NCBI RefSeq assembly: GCF_018524365.1
Contig: NZ_JAEKFT010000004.1
Location: forward strand, 186,001 to 250,000
Source of the DNA: Denitromonas iodatirespirans
Lineage (GTDB): Bacteria > Pseudomonadota > Gammaproteobacteria > Burkholderiales > Rhodocyclaceae
Length of the DNA stretch: 64,000 bases
Direction of reading: 5' to 3'
In this document: one piece after another, positions 55,051 to 63,348 of the stretch
Layout: the number at the start of each line of letters is the position of its first letter
How positions within the stretch are numbered: position 1 is the first letter of the stretch
Position numbers and translations under genes: made by a program
Notes under the pieces: generated by a model
Told to the model about the DNA's origin: nothing
The model's database searches: none
Seen by the model: the letters and a program-made list of their open reading frames with translations, nothing else

Positions 55051-55860
55051 GTGAGCACATTTGAAGCACACCAGCACCACAATCCAAGGCTGAAAGGAGC
55101 TTATCACGCTATCCCGCAAAGGGACGTGACAAACGATTCCGGCCTTCTTCATTCGCTTGGCATCCCCCCCGCCGACGATCGCGACAGCCGCGAATTCGTC
55201 CTTTCACGCAGCGATTTCCAGATCCGGCTCGGCAATGGGGCCGACGGCCAACGCAGCAACGTCAGCATGCTGATCCAGCGCATGTACGCGTGGCGCGGGC
55301 TGCTCACCCATGCACCGTCGCGCATCGACAACGAACCGAACCAGCTGACGCTGATCGCCTCGCGCGGCACCACCATGTTCGGCACCTTGACGCTCAAGCT
55401 CGATTCCGACGAGGGCTTGCTGGCCGACGAGCTGTATTCGGACGAGATCACCGCCGTACGCAGGACCGGGGCCAGCGTCTGCGAGCTCACACGGCTGGCC
55501 ATCGACCCGGCCTTCAACTCGAAAGAAGTGCTGGCGTCGATCTTCCACCTGGCCTACATCTTCGGCCGGCTGATCCACCGGCGGACCGACCTGTTCATCG
55601 AGGTCAATCCCCGGCATGTCGCCTTCTACCAGCGCATGCTCGGCCTGCGCGTTGCCGGCGAGGAGCGGATCTGCCCGCGTGTCAGTGCGCCGGCGGTGCT
55701 GCTCCATCTGCCGCTCGACTATGCCGACGAACAGATCGCGCGTCATGCCGGCCGGCCCGACGCAGGCGCCCGAAGTCTCTACTCGTATTTTTTCAATGAC
55801 ACCGAGCAGCGCGGTCTGCTCAAGCGCCTGCAGGCCGACCCGTCTCTGGTCACGATGTAG
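55051..55860 (+). CDS. FeeM-type N-acyltransferase (PEP-CTERM/exosortase system-associated acyltransferase)
   Basis: A 269-residue GNAT-fold protein. The core around residues 90-210 has TLTLKLDSDEGLLADELYSDEI, SVCELTRLAIDPAFNSKEVLASIFHLAYIFGR and DLFIEVNPRHVAFYQRMLGLRVAG, the N-acyl-amino-acid synthase FeeM pattern; similar proteins accompany exosortase loci (TIGR03694 by recall). These enzymes transfer acyl chains from acyl-ACP to an amino group, and two ACPs are encoded in this locus. I chose the GTG at 55051 with AAAGAGGG upstream; an ATG at 54976 is in frame without a ribosome binding site. Confidence 0.78.
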   Translation: MSTFEAHQHHNPRLKGAYHAIPQRDVTNDSGLLHSLGIPPADDRDSREFVLSRSDFQIRLGNGADGQRSNVSMLIQRMYAWRGLLTHAPSRIDNEPNQLTLIASRGTTMFGTLTLKLDSDEGLLADELYSDEITAVRRTGASVCELTRLAIDPAFNSKEVLASIFHLAYIFGRLIHRRTDLFIEVNPRHVAFYQRMLGLRVAGEERICPRVSAPAVLLHLPLDYADEQIARHAGRPDAGARSLYSYFFNDTEQRGLLKRLQADPSLVTM

Positions 55861-55868
55861 AAGCCGCC

Positions 55869-55887
55869 CGCCCCGGCCATCGGGGCG
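55869..55887. terminator. short GC hairpin between convergent genes
   Basis: A 7-bp stem (CGCCCCG / CGGGGCG) with a 5-nt loop immediately after the acyltransferase stop and before the DUF1302-like stop. No T-run follows, so termination is only suggested by position. Confidence 0.35.
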
Positions 55888-55899
55888 CAGCGCCCGGCG

Positions 55900-57207
55900 T
55901 CAGAACATGCGCCGCACTTCCACATAGGCGCGGTCACTGCGATCGAAGCGCCCGAACATCCCGTTGGCCGGCCCGCCGAACACGTCCAGCCCGGCCATGC
56001 CGCGCCAGTTGGCATCCATCTGCCACACGACCTTCGGCCGCAACATATAGCCCCCGCCGCTCAGGCTTGCCGCCCACAGCACTTCGGCCTCGAACTTGTC
56101 GCCGAACTCGCGATTGACCAGGAGCGTGGCGCCCTGCTCGTGCTTGTCCCACACCATGCCGTCCGGATGATCGAAGTGGGTGCGGGCGTAATACTGCGTG
56201 TTCACCCGCCAGACGCTGGCCAGCGGCACATCCAGCCCGATCACATAGTCCAGGGTGTCTGACGACACCAGGCCAAACGGCGCGGCAGCATCGCTCGTGT
56301 TGAACTTCCGCCCCGAGGTATGCACCGCCTCACCCTTGAGGACGGCAAAGCCCAGATCCTTGGAGAAGGTCGCGCCGATCTGGTTGATCCTGTCGTGGCG
56401 CGCCTCGTAGGTCAGCGGCGCCGTCCCGACACGGTAGAAGGTCGGCGCCACGTCCGTACTCCGGTAGAAGAACCCCGACACATCCCAACCATCGATCAGG
56501 GCCGACAGCCGTGCGCCCCAGTTCATGTTGCCAAGGCGTTGATCCGGCCGATCCTCACCCGCGAAGCGGGTTCCCTCGGGTGCCACGAACGGATAGAAAT
56601 CACCGCCCGGCTTGCCGATGTTGTCGACACTGGGGAACGGAATCCACAACAACTCGCCATGCCAGCCGGCGCCGAAATACTCGGCACGCGCGGCCCACTG
56701 CGGAATGCGCATCTGGTCGAACTCGGGCAGGAAGAACTCGCGCGTGTCGCGCGCCGACACCACGTCGGCAAAGAACAGGCCGACCATCTCCCCCCAAACC
56801 ACATGCTGCCGGCCCAAGCGGTAGTCCCAGTCGCCTGCGGAGATATCGAGGTAGGCCTCGCGAATCATTGCCTCGCTGCGCCGGTCGCGGCGCACCGCCG
56901 CCGGGTAGACGTCGGATTCGATATCCGGCGCCGCATCCGCGTCGAAACGCCCCGACAGCTTCCACTTCACCTGCTCGCTGAGGCGGCCACTGCCTTGCAA
57001 ATTCAGTCGTGCGCGCAGTTTGGACCAATGCGAGGGCGATTCGTACGCGCGCGCCGCGGAGAACTCGGCGAACCCTTGCACCGCGCTCCCCGACTCCGCC
57101 GGCTTCGCCACATCGAGCAGATCGTCCAGTCCCAAATCGTCCGCCCCAACGGCAACACCCGCCCACGCCACACACCCCGCCCCAAGCACTGCTCGCCATC
57201 GCCTCAT
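55900..57207 (-). CDS. exported beta-rich protein, DUF1302-like
   Basis: A 435-residue exported protein. The signal peptide ends near WAGVAVGA (residue ~21). Residues 40-435 are alternating strands with many aromatic ends (SHWSKLRARLNLQG, DWDYRLGRQHVVWGEMVGLFF, RVNTQYYARTHFDHPDG) and an ending DRAYVEVRRMF, which fits an outer-membrane barrel. DUF1302 proteins often sit with RND-type or ABC export genes and LolA-like proteins, and that pattern recurs here: an ABC ATPase gene ends 10 nt upstream. A GGGAGAG ribosome binding site supports the start. Confidence 0.72.
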   Translation of the reverse strand: MRRWRAVLGAGCVAWAGVAVGADDLGLDDLLDVAKPAESGSAVQGFAEFSAARAYESPSHWSKLRARLNLQGSGRLSEQVKWKLSGRFDADAAPDIESDVYPAAVRRDRRSEAMIREAYLDISAGDWDYRLGRQHVVWGEMVGLFFADVVSARDTREFFLPEFDQMRIPQWAARAEYFGAGWHGELLWIPFPSVDNIGKPGGDFYPFVAPEGTRFAGEDRPDQRLGNMNWGARLSALIDGWDVSGFFYRSTDVAPTFYRVGTAPLTYEARHDRINQIGATFSKDLGFAVLKGEAVHTSGRKFNTSDAAAPFGLVSSDTLDYVIGLDVPLASVWRVNTQYYARTHFDHPDGMVWDKHEQGATLLVNREFGDKFEAEVLWAASLSGGGYMLRPKVVWQMDANWRGMAGLDVFGGPANGMFGRFDRSDRAYVEVRRMF

Positions 57208-57217
57208 CAAGCTCTCC

Positions 57218-57967
57218 CTAGATTTCCGGATCTTCTTCGTCTTGTGCACGACGGTCCTGGACGAATTTCCAGCCGTCAGCCATGCGCATGCCAAGCGCCT
57301 TGATTTCACCATCCTCGATACGCACCAGCCTATCGGCCATGTTCATCACCCGCCGATCATGCGTGGAAAACACGAAAGTCGTCCCCGACTCCCGATTGAT
57401 CTGCTTCATCAGCTTCAGAATGCTCTCACCGGTCTTGCGGTCGAGGTTCGCCGTCGGCTCGTCGGCCAGCACGATCTTCGAATGCGTGGCCAAGGCCCGG
57501 GCAATCGCCACGCGCTGGCGCTGACCGCCGGAGAGCTGGTTGGGCCGGTGTGTCGCATACTTGCGCAGGCCGACCATCGACAGATAATGCTTGACCCGCT
57601 CCTGGCGCTCGGTTTTGCTCAATTCGGGGAACTGGAGCAAGGGATACTCCACGTTTTCCTCGGCAGACAGCACCGGCATCAAGTTGAAGGTCTGGAAGAT
57701 GAACCCCACCGTGCGCGCACGCAGATCGGCCAACTCGTCAGGATGCTTGCCGGACACGTCCTGGCCATTGATCAACACCCGGCCGGTCGAAGGCGTATCG
57801 ATGCAACCGATAATATTCAGTACTGTCGACTTGCCACTTCCCGACGGGCCGGCGATGGCCAGAAACACGCCCGGCTCGATAGACAAGGTCACGTCGCGCA
57901 GCGCGGTCACCGTCTGATTCCCCAAGCGATAACGCTTGGAGACATTTTCCACCTGAACAATCGCCAT
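57218..57967 (-). CDS. ABC transporter ATP-binding protein (LolD/MacB type)
   Basis: A 249-residue ATPase of the LolD/MacB/FtsE group. Walker A is GPSGSGKSTVLNIIG near 38, the Q-loop is FIFQTFNLMPVLSAEENVEYPL, the signature is QLSGGQRQRVAIARAL, and Walker B is IVLADEPTANLD followed by the FSTHDRRVM switch histidine. The family works with an FtsX-type permease that moves lipoproteins or peptides. No permease gene is present on either side, so its membrane partner must be elsewhere. The start is the ATG at 57967; there is no good ribosome binding site. Confidence 0.9.
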   Translation of the reverse strand: MAIVQVENVSKRYRLGNQTVTALRDVTLSIEPGVFLAIAGPSGSGKSTVLNIIGCIDTPSTGRVLINGQDVSGKHPDELADLRARTVGFIFQTFNLMPVLSAEENVEYPLLQFPELSKTERQERVKHYLSMVGLRKYATHRPNQLSGGQRQRVAIARALATHSKIVLADEPTANLDRKTGESILKLMKQINRESGTTFVFSTHDRRVMNMADRLVRIEDGEIKALGMRMADGWKFVQDRRAQDEEDPEI

Positions 57968-58011
57968 GTCGCAGCCGTAGTAAAAGTCGTACCGCCACAA
58001 GGATAGCACTC

Positions 58012-58782
58012 ATGACACAGCCATTTCGACTCCGCCGCACCGCCCTGCGTGCCGCACTTCTCGGCGCCCTCGCCGCGTTCGGCGCCACCGCCTCGGCCGC
58101 CGAGCCCCCCGACGCCAACGCCCTGCTCGCCAGCACCGATGCGATTCGCTTTCCGCAGGACAGTTTTCAGGTCGACATCGACATCGAAAGCCGTCAAAGC
58201 GACAGCGAGACGGCCGACCAGCGCCGCTACCGGGTGCTGTCCAAGGGTCGCGAAGACACCGTGGTCCTCACCCTGGAGCCAGCCAGCGAACGCGGCCAGA
58301 TCCTGCTCATGAAACATCGCGATCTGTGGGTCTTTCTACCCTCGGTTTCGCAGCCGGTGCGCCTGTCGTTGGCACAGCGGCTCACCGGCCAGGTGGCCAA
58401 CGGAGACTTGGCCCGCGCCAACTTCACGGGCGACTACACCGCCAAGTACCTGCGTGAAGAGTCCATCGACGGCAAGCCGGCCCATGTGTTGGAGCTGACA
58501 GCGGTCGACGACGGCGTCACCTATGCCCGCGTCGAATACTGGATCGATGTCGCCACCCAACGCCCCCGCAAGGCCGCGTTCTACGCCGTCTCAGGGCGCC
58601 TGCTGAAAACCTGCGAATACACGGATTATCGAGAAATGGCCGGCGCCGTGCGCCCGACCCGGCTGGTGATGACCGATGGGCTGAAGAGTGGCGATGTGTC
58701 GGTCCTGACCTACAGCGCGATGAACCCTCGCCCCCTGCCGGACAAACTGTTCACCAAGGACTACTTGAAGAAACTGAACTGA
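58012..58782 (+). CDS. LolA-like outer-membrane lipoprotein-sorting protein
   Basis: A 256-residue exported protein. The signal peptide ends near TASAAE (residue ~30). The remainder is an unclosed beta-barrel of the LolA/LolB-like type (PF17131 by recall): DSFQVDIDIESRQS, LLMKHRDLWVFLPSVSQPVRLSLAQRLTGQV near 110, and a final YSAMNPRPLPDKLFTKDYLKKLN, which is diagnostic. It likely shuttles a lipid or lipoprotein through the periplasm. It is divergent from the LolD-like ATPase with only 44 nt between them and has an AAGGA ribosome binding site. Confidence 0.85.
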   Translation: MTQPFRLRRTALRAALLGALAAFGATASAAEPPDANALLASTDAIRFPQDSFQVDIDIESRQSDSETADQRRYRVLSKGREDTVVLTLEPASERGQILLMKHRDLWVFLPSVSQPVRLSLAQRLTGQVANGDLARANFTGDYTAKYLREESIDGKPAHVLELTAVDDGVTYARVEYWIDVATQRPRKAAFYAVSGRLLKTCEYTDYREMAGAVRPTRLVMTDGLKSGDVSVLTYSAMNPRPLPDKLFTKDYLKKLN

Positions 58783-58827
58783 CGCAGAACAAAATATGAA
58801 AAGGGCGCCATCATCGGCGCCCCATAG

Positions 58828-58853
58828 AAAAAGGCGCCCGAAGGCGCCTTTTT
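58828..58853. terminator. bidirectional intrinsic terminator
   Basis: AAAAAGGCGCC / GGCGCCTTTTT with a CGAA loop: an 11-bp stem with A and T tracts on both sides. It ends the LolA-like gene (plus) and the porin gene (minus). A second GC hairpin (GGGCGCC / GGCGCCC, 58803-58822) lies just upstream on the plus strand. Confidence 0.9.
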
Positions 58854-58876
58854 CAACTTTCAGATCGACGAATCGA

Positions 58877-59902
58877 TTAGAAAGCGTGGCGGATGCCCAA
58901 GCCCACAGCGTTGGAGCTCTCGCCATTTGCCTTGGCCAGCGCGCCCAGAGCAACTGCGTCGTCGTTCGTGGTGCGGTTCAGACCGACGTAAGCGATGGTG
59001 CGCTTCGACAGGTTGTGGGTGTAAGCCAGACCAAACGAACGGCTGTCGGAGTCTTGCGCGTCTTCGTTGCGGGCACCGTAAGCAACGTGGATGTTGCCAT
59101 TGCCGACCGGAATGATACCGCCGATCTGGTACACCTTAACGTCGCTATCGTCCGCGTCCTGGCGAGCGATCTGGTACGAACCGACCAGCTTGAAGCCGCC
59201 GAAGTCGTATGCAGCGCCGAGGTAGTGCTCTTTGTGATCATCACCGAAGGCCGTGTTGCCAGCATCAACGTAGATGTAATCGAGGTTCAGCGGGCCATTG
59301 GCATAGTTCAGACCCAGACTAACGCGGTCGTCGTTGTTGCGGTTCGGGTTCTTCGCTTGAGTATCAGCTTCGGTCGAACCGAAGCCGTAGATCACCTGGG
59401 CGCTGAAGCCGCCGAACGACTTCGACTGATAGTTGATCGAGTTGTCCCAGCGAGAGTCCGAGCCGGCGTCGATTTGCAGGCTCTTGGCACCGGCCAGAAT
59501 GGCGAACGGATCCAGCGCGCCAGCAGCGATGGCTGCGTTACGGTATGCGTGGTAACCCGGCGCGTACTGACGACCCAGGCCAACGAAACCGAAGCCGCCT
59601 TCCAGGCCAACCCAAGCTTGACGATGGAATTGCTTGGACGAGTTCGGCTCACCGTCGTCGGAGCTGAAGCCCTGCTCGAGGGTGAACTTGGCCTTCAGGC
59701 CGTTGCCCAGATCTTCCTCGCCCTTGAAGCCGATACGCGGGCCGTTCAGCACGCCGTTGGCAACACCCGAGAACTTGGCGTCACCCGCCTTACCGAAACC
59801 GACGAACGTATCGATGATGCCGTACACGGTCACGTTGGACTGTGCGAAGGCCGGAGCGGCGATCATGCCGGCGATGGCCATGGCGATCAGTTTCTTCTGC
59901 AT
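58877..59902 (-). CDS. Gram-negative porin (betaproteobacterial trimeric type)
   Basis: A 341-residue general porin of the Porin_4 family. The signal peptide is MQKKLIAMAIAGMIAAPAFA, cleaved before QSNVTVYGIIDTFVG, the standard mature N-terminus. GFKGEEDLGNGLKAKFTLEQGF is the first strand pair, and the protein ends with the BAM recognition strand SSNAVGLGIRHAF. It forms a water-filled outer-membrane channel. AGGAGA is the ribosome binding site. Codon use is typical of a highly expressed gene (less extreme GC at third positions than neighbours). Confidence 0.95.
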   Translation of the reverse strand: MQKKLIAMAIAGMIAAPAFAQSNVTVYGIIDTFVGFGKAGDAKFSGVANGVLNGPRIGFKGEEDLGNGLKAKFTLEQGFSSDDGEPNSSKQFHRQAWVGLEGGFGFVGLGRQYAPGYHAYRNAAIAAGALDPFAILAGAKSLQIDAGSDSRWDNSINYQSKSFGGFSAQVIYGFGSTEADTQAKNPNRNNDDRVSLGLNYANGPLNLDYIYVDAGNTAFGDDHKEHYLGAAYDFGGFKLVGSYQIARQDADDSDVKVYQIGGIIPVGNGNIHVAYGARNEDAQDSDSRSFGLAYTHNLSKRTIAYVGLNRTTNDDAVALGALAKANGESSNAVGLGIRHAF

Positions 59903-60208
59903 GGATTTCTCCTAAGATTGTGTAGTTGAACCCCAGGGGTTGCCTGGGCCCGACTGACCTCTCAAGCCGAGAAGTTGGGGTGATTCTGCAAACCCTGGCG
60001 TCTTGTCGCAAGCGAGAACCCCAAATAACGTGGCTTTCCGGATCGGGCTGTTGCTTTTGTGCAACATCGCGAAACACCCGCGGACGGAGAGCGGCATTTT
60101 CCCTGTGATGTTTTGGCCACTTTGGTAGGCCGCAGGCTGGTGTTGGCCGGTCCTGCCGGGTTGAAAGCCGCCCCCCCTGCAGGCGCACCTATCGGGCAAG
60201 ACGCCCGA
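59903..60208 (-). promoter_or_regulatory. porin promoter region without genes
   Basis: 306 bp without a gene. On the minus strand TTGCGA (60011-60006) and CAGAAT (59988-59983), spaced exactly 17 nt, form a plausible sigma-70 promoter that would give a ~65-nt leader before the porin start. The rest, toward tamA, contains no recognised element. Confidence 0.5.
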
Positions 60209-61948
60209 CTAGAACGCCACGGCGATCGCGAAGTGCAGGCGCAGCGTGCGATCGTCGTGACCGTAGGCCAGATCGACCGCCAAGGGGCCGGCCGGGCTGC
60301 GCCAGCGGGCACCCAGGCCGTAGCCGGGCTTGAGGCGGAAGGTGGCGCGCTCGTCGGCGGCGTTGCCGGCGTCGACAAAGGCGGCAATGCCCCAGTCGTT
60401 CTTCAGCCAATGCACATACTCGGCGCTGACGGCGGCCATGTAGCGGCCTCCGACCGTGGCACTGCCCTCCGCCACGCCGAGGCTTTGGTAGGCGTAGCCG
60501 CGCACGCTTTGTGCGCCGCCGGTACGGAACAGGAAGTCCTGCGGGATGCCGTCGCGGCTCGGCGCCAGCGTCACACCGCCGTCGGCGCGCAGAATGATCA
60601 CGTCACGCTCGCCGACCGGCTGGTAGCGCACGACGCGCCCGGCCAGACGCAGGAAGTTCTGATCGGAGAGCGCGGCCTTGGCGCCGCCGCCGATCTGGCC
60701 GGAGACGACAAAGCCTTCACGCGGATCGAGCAGGTTGTCGACCTGGCGCCAGGTCCACGTCCAGTTGAGCGACAAGGCCTGGCGATGATCCTCCTCGGCG
60801 TCCTCCGGTGCATAGATCTCGCGTTGCAGCTTGAGCGCCAGGTGGGTTTCGATGTCGCCGCGCTGATGGCGGCGGGCCACACCGATGGCGCTGCTGGTGA
60901 TGCGCAGGCCCTGGGTATCGCTGCGTTCGATCTGGGCACCGAGGCTGTCCTGCCGCCCGCCGCGTTCCGGCGGCAGGAAGATGTCGGCGTAGGCGAGTTG
61001 GTCGCGCTGCTGCAGGCGAACACCGGTAGTCAGCAGCCAGCCGCGACCGAACAGATTGGCGTCGCGATACGACGCTTCGGTGCGATAGCCGTTGTTGCTG
61101 CTGAAACCAATCCCCAGGCCGACCCGTTTGGGCCGGGCTTCGACCACGCGCACCTGGATCGGCACCCGCTCCGGATCGATGCCGCGGGTCGGCACATCGA
61201 CGATGACGGAGGAGAAATACGGCGTCGACTGCAGCACGCTCTGGAATTCGAGCAGGCGATCCTGATCGTAGGCGTCGCCAGGTTCGATCAGGTTGTAGCG
61301 GGCGACCAGATCGTCCGGGTAATCCTGCAAGCCCTCGATCTCCAGCGGCCCCAGGGTGAAGGGCGGCCCGGAATCGATACTGACCGACAGCCGCACCCGG
61401 GCAGCCTCCGGATCGACTTCGGCGCGTGTCTGGGTCAGGCGCGCGGCGGCGAAGTCGCGATAGGCCACGGCATCGAGCAGTTGCCCCTTGGCGCTGTCCC
61501 AGTCCGCCTGGCGGAACGGGGCGCCGACCGGCAGCGCCCAGGCCTGCCGTAGCGCCTCGCGCCGCTCGGCGTAGCGGGCGTCGGTCAGCTGGCCGGCAAA
61601 GCGGATGTCGACCTCGGCGATCTCGGCCCGCGCGCCGGGAATGACTTCGACGCGCATGGGCATTTTGGTATCGCCGACGCGCCGCACCGTCGGCGTGAAA
61701 TAGCCTTCGGTGGCCAGCAGCGACTCGACTTCCGTGCGGGTGCGGCGGATCAGTGCCTGGCGTTCGCGCTCGTCGGCAACATCGGGCAGCGCGTCTTCTC
61801 GCAGGGTGGTCAGGTGTGCGGCCAGCAGCGGGCGTACGGCGTCCGGCGCGATCAGCTCGATCGGCGCGGCGGCCAGCGCCAGCGGAGCCAGCAGACATCC
61901 GCACAGCCCGGCCAGGAAGCGCCACAGAGGGTGAGAGGTCGACGTCAT
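60209..61948 (-). CDS. tamA: TamA-type outer-membrane translocation/assembly protein
   Basis: A 579-residue Omp85-superfamily protein. It has a signal peptide (residues 1-27), three POTRA domains to about residue 260 (for example VEVIPGARAEIAEVDIRFAGQL and SIDSGPPFTLGPLEIEGL), and a C-terminal 16-strand barrel with the conserved FRTGGAQSVRGYAYQSLG segment (VRGY-type motif) near 490. With TamB it inserts certain autotransporters and other outer-membrane proteins. No tamB is next to it in this window (the neighbour downstream is the porin). Confidence 0.92.
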   Translation of the reverse strand: MTSTSHPLWRFLAGLCGCLLAPLALAAAPIELIAPDAVRPLLAAHLTTLREDALPDVADERERQALIRRTRTEVESLLATEGYFTPTVRRVGDTKMPMRVEVIPGARAEIAEVDIRFAGQLTDARYAERREALRQAWALPVGAPFRQADWDSAKGQLLDAVAYRDFAAARLTQTRAEVDPEAARVRLSVSIDSGPPFTLGPLEIEGLQDYPDDLVARYNLIEPGDAYDQDRLLEFQSVLQSTPYFSSVIVDVPTRGIDPERVPIQVRVVEARPKRVGLGIGFSSNNGYRTEASYRDANLFGRGWLLTTGVRLQQRDQLAYADIFLPPERGGRQDSLGAQIERSDTQGLRITSSAIGVARRHQRGDIETHLALKLQREIYAPEDAEEDHRQALSLNWTWTWRQVDNLLDPREGFVVSGQIGGGAKAALSDQNFLRLAGRVVRYQPVGERDVIILRADGGVTLAPSRDGIPQDFLFRTGGAQSVRGYAYQSLGVAEGSATVGGRYMAAVSAEYVHWLKNDWGIAAFVDAGNAADERATFRLKPGYGLGARWRSPAGPLAVDLAYGHDDRTLRLHFAIAVAF

Positions 61949-61994
61949 CGCGCCATTGTAAAACGGCTGCTCCGCGCGGACGCCAAGGTCAACG

Positions 61995-62018
61995 AAAAAC
62001 GGCGGCCCGCTGGCCGCC
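61995..62018 (-). terminator. intrinsic terminator of the amino-acid binding protein gene
   Basis: On the minus strand a GGCGGCC / GGCCGCC stem with a 4-nt loop is followed by G and a run of five T. It lies about 25 nt after the stop of the substrate-binding protein gene and ahead of tamA. Confidence 0.85.
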
Positions 62019-62042
62019 GCCGATGCATCAGCGTGGAACGGC

Positions 62043-63185
62043 TTACTGCACCGTTTCCATCACCGTCCATTCGCCGCCCTTCACTTGGTAGAGCGTGATG
62101 CCGCCGGACTTGAGATCGCCCTTGGCGTCATAGGCGATACTGCGCGAGGTGATGCCGGCGAACTGAATCGCGGCAAGCTTCGGCAGATAGGCCGACGGGT
62201 CGGCCGAGCCGGCTTGCTTCATGGCTTCGATCATGGCGCGGGTGGCATCGTAGGCATAGGGCGAGTAGGTCTCGACCTCAGCATTGAAGCGCGCCTTGTA
62301 GCGAGCGGCATAGTCGTTGCCACCCGGCATCTGGGCCAGCGGCACACCGGCCAGCGAGGCAATGGCGCCTTCTGCGGCGTCACCTGCGAGGCTCACGAAG
62401 GTCGGCGACTTGACCATTTCACCGCCCATGAACTTGGCCTGGATGCCCAGCTGCTTCAGCTGCTTGATCATCGGGCCTGCCTGTGCATCGGCGCCACCGA
62501 AATAGATCAGGTCCGGGTTGGTCTTCTTGATGTTGGTCAGGATGGCGGCGAAGTCGGTGGCCTTGTCGTTGGTGAACTCGCGCTTGACGATCTCACCACC
62601 GGCCGCCTTGACCGCTTTGCCGAACTCGTCCGCCAGGCCCTGGCCGTAGGCAGTGCGGTCGTCGATGATGGCGATCTTCTTGGCGCCGAGCTTATCGACG
62701 GCAAATTTGCCGGCCACCGAGCCTTGCTGGGTGTCGGACGTCATGGCGCGGAACGTGGTCTTGTAGCCTTGGGAGGTGTACACCGGCGAGGTCGCCATGG
62801 CGATCTGCGGAATGCCGGCATCCGAATACACCCGGGAAGCAGGAATCGAGGTGCCGGAGTTGAAGTGGCCGATCATGCCGTTGATGCCTTCGTCGACCAG
62901 TTTCTGGGCGACCGCGGTACCGGTTCGCGGATCGGCCATGTCGTCTTCGGACTTCAGCTCGAAGCGCACGACCTTGTCGCCCAGCATGGTTTTGGCGGCA
63001 TTGGCTTCTTCCACGGCCAGCACCACGCCGTTCTGCATCTCTTTGCCGTAATGCGCCTGCGGCCCGGTCAGCGGGGCGGCAAAGCCCAGCTTGACCACGG
63101 TTTCGGCGGCCATGGCGGGAGCAGCGGCAAACAGCGTAACTGCAGCAGCGAGCGTCGTCAGTTGGATCTTCATTCTGCGTTCCAC
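62043..63185 (-). CDS. branched-chain amino-acid ABC transporter substrate-binding protein
   Basis: A 380-residue periplasmic binding protein of the LivJ/LivK type. The signal peptide (MKIQLTTLAAAVTLFAAAPAMA) is followed by ETVVKLGFAAPLTGPQAHYGKEMQNG, the usual N-terminus. Two lobes alternate, with HFNSGTSIPASRVYSDAGIPQI in lobe 1 and the DDRTAYGQGLADEFGKAVKAAGG hinge region. I chose the GTG at 63185, placing VERR before the signal core, because AGGAGAG lies 5 nt upstream; an ATG at 63173 is an alternative. No permease or ATPase genes are adjacent, so it probably serves a Liv system elsewhere. Confidence 0.93.
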   Translation of the reverse strand: MERRMKIQLTTLAAAVTLFAAAPAMAAETVVKLGFAAPLTGPQAHYGKEMQNGVVLAVEEANAAKTMLGDKVVRFELKSEDDMADPRTGTAVAQKLVDEGINGMIGHFNSGTSIPASRVYSDAGIPQIAMATSPVYTSQGYKTTFRAMTSDTQQGSVAGKFAVDKLGAKKIAIIDDRTAYGQGLADEFGKAVKAAGGEIVKREFTNDKATDFAAILTNIKKTNPDLIYFGGADAQAGPMIKQLKQLGIQAKFMGGEMVKSPTFVSLAGDAAEGAIASLAGVPLAQMPGGNDYAARYKARFNAEVETYSPYAYDATRAMIEAMKQAGSADPSAYLPKLAAIQFAGITSRSIAYDAKGDLKSGGITLYQVKGGEWTVMETVQ

Positions 63186-63348
63186 GGAGTCTCTCCTAGT
63201 TGTATCGTGGTTCAATCAACAACGGTCAATGCGGCCCTAGGAGCGCACTGCCGCCTTACCATGGTTGCCTGGGTCACGCCCCGTTGCCGGGTCATGACGG
63301 ACTGCCCATGTCTTGCGGGCGTGGCGACGAGCATAGCGCCACACCGGA

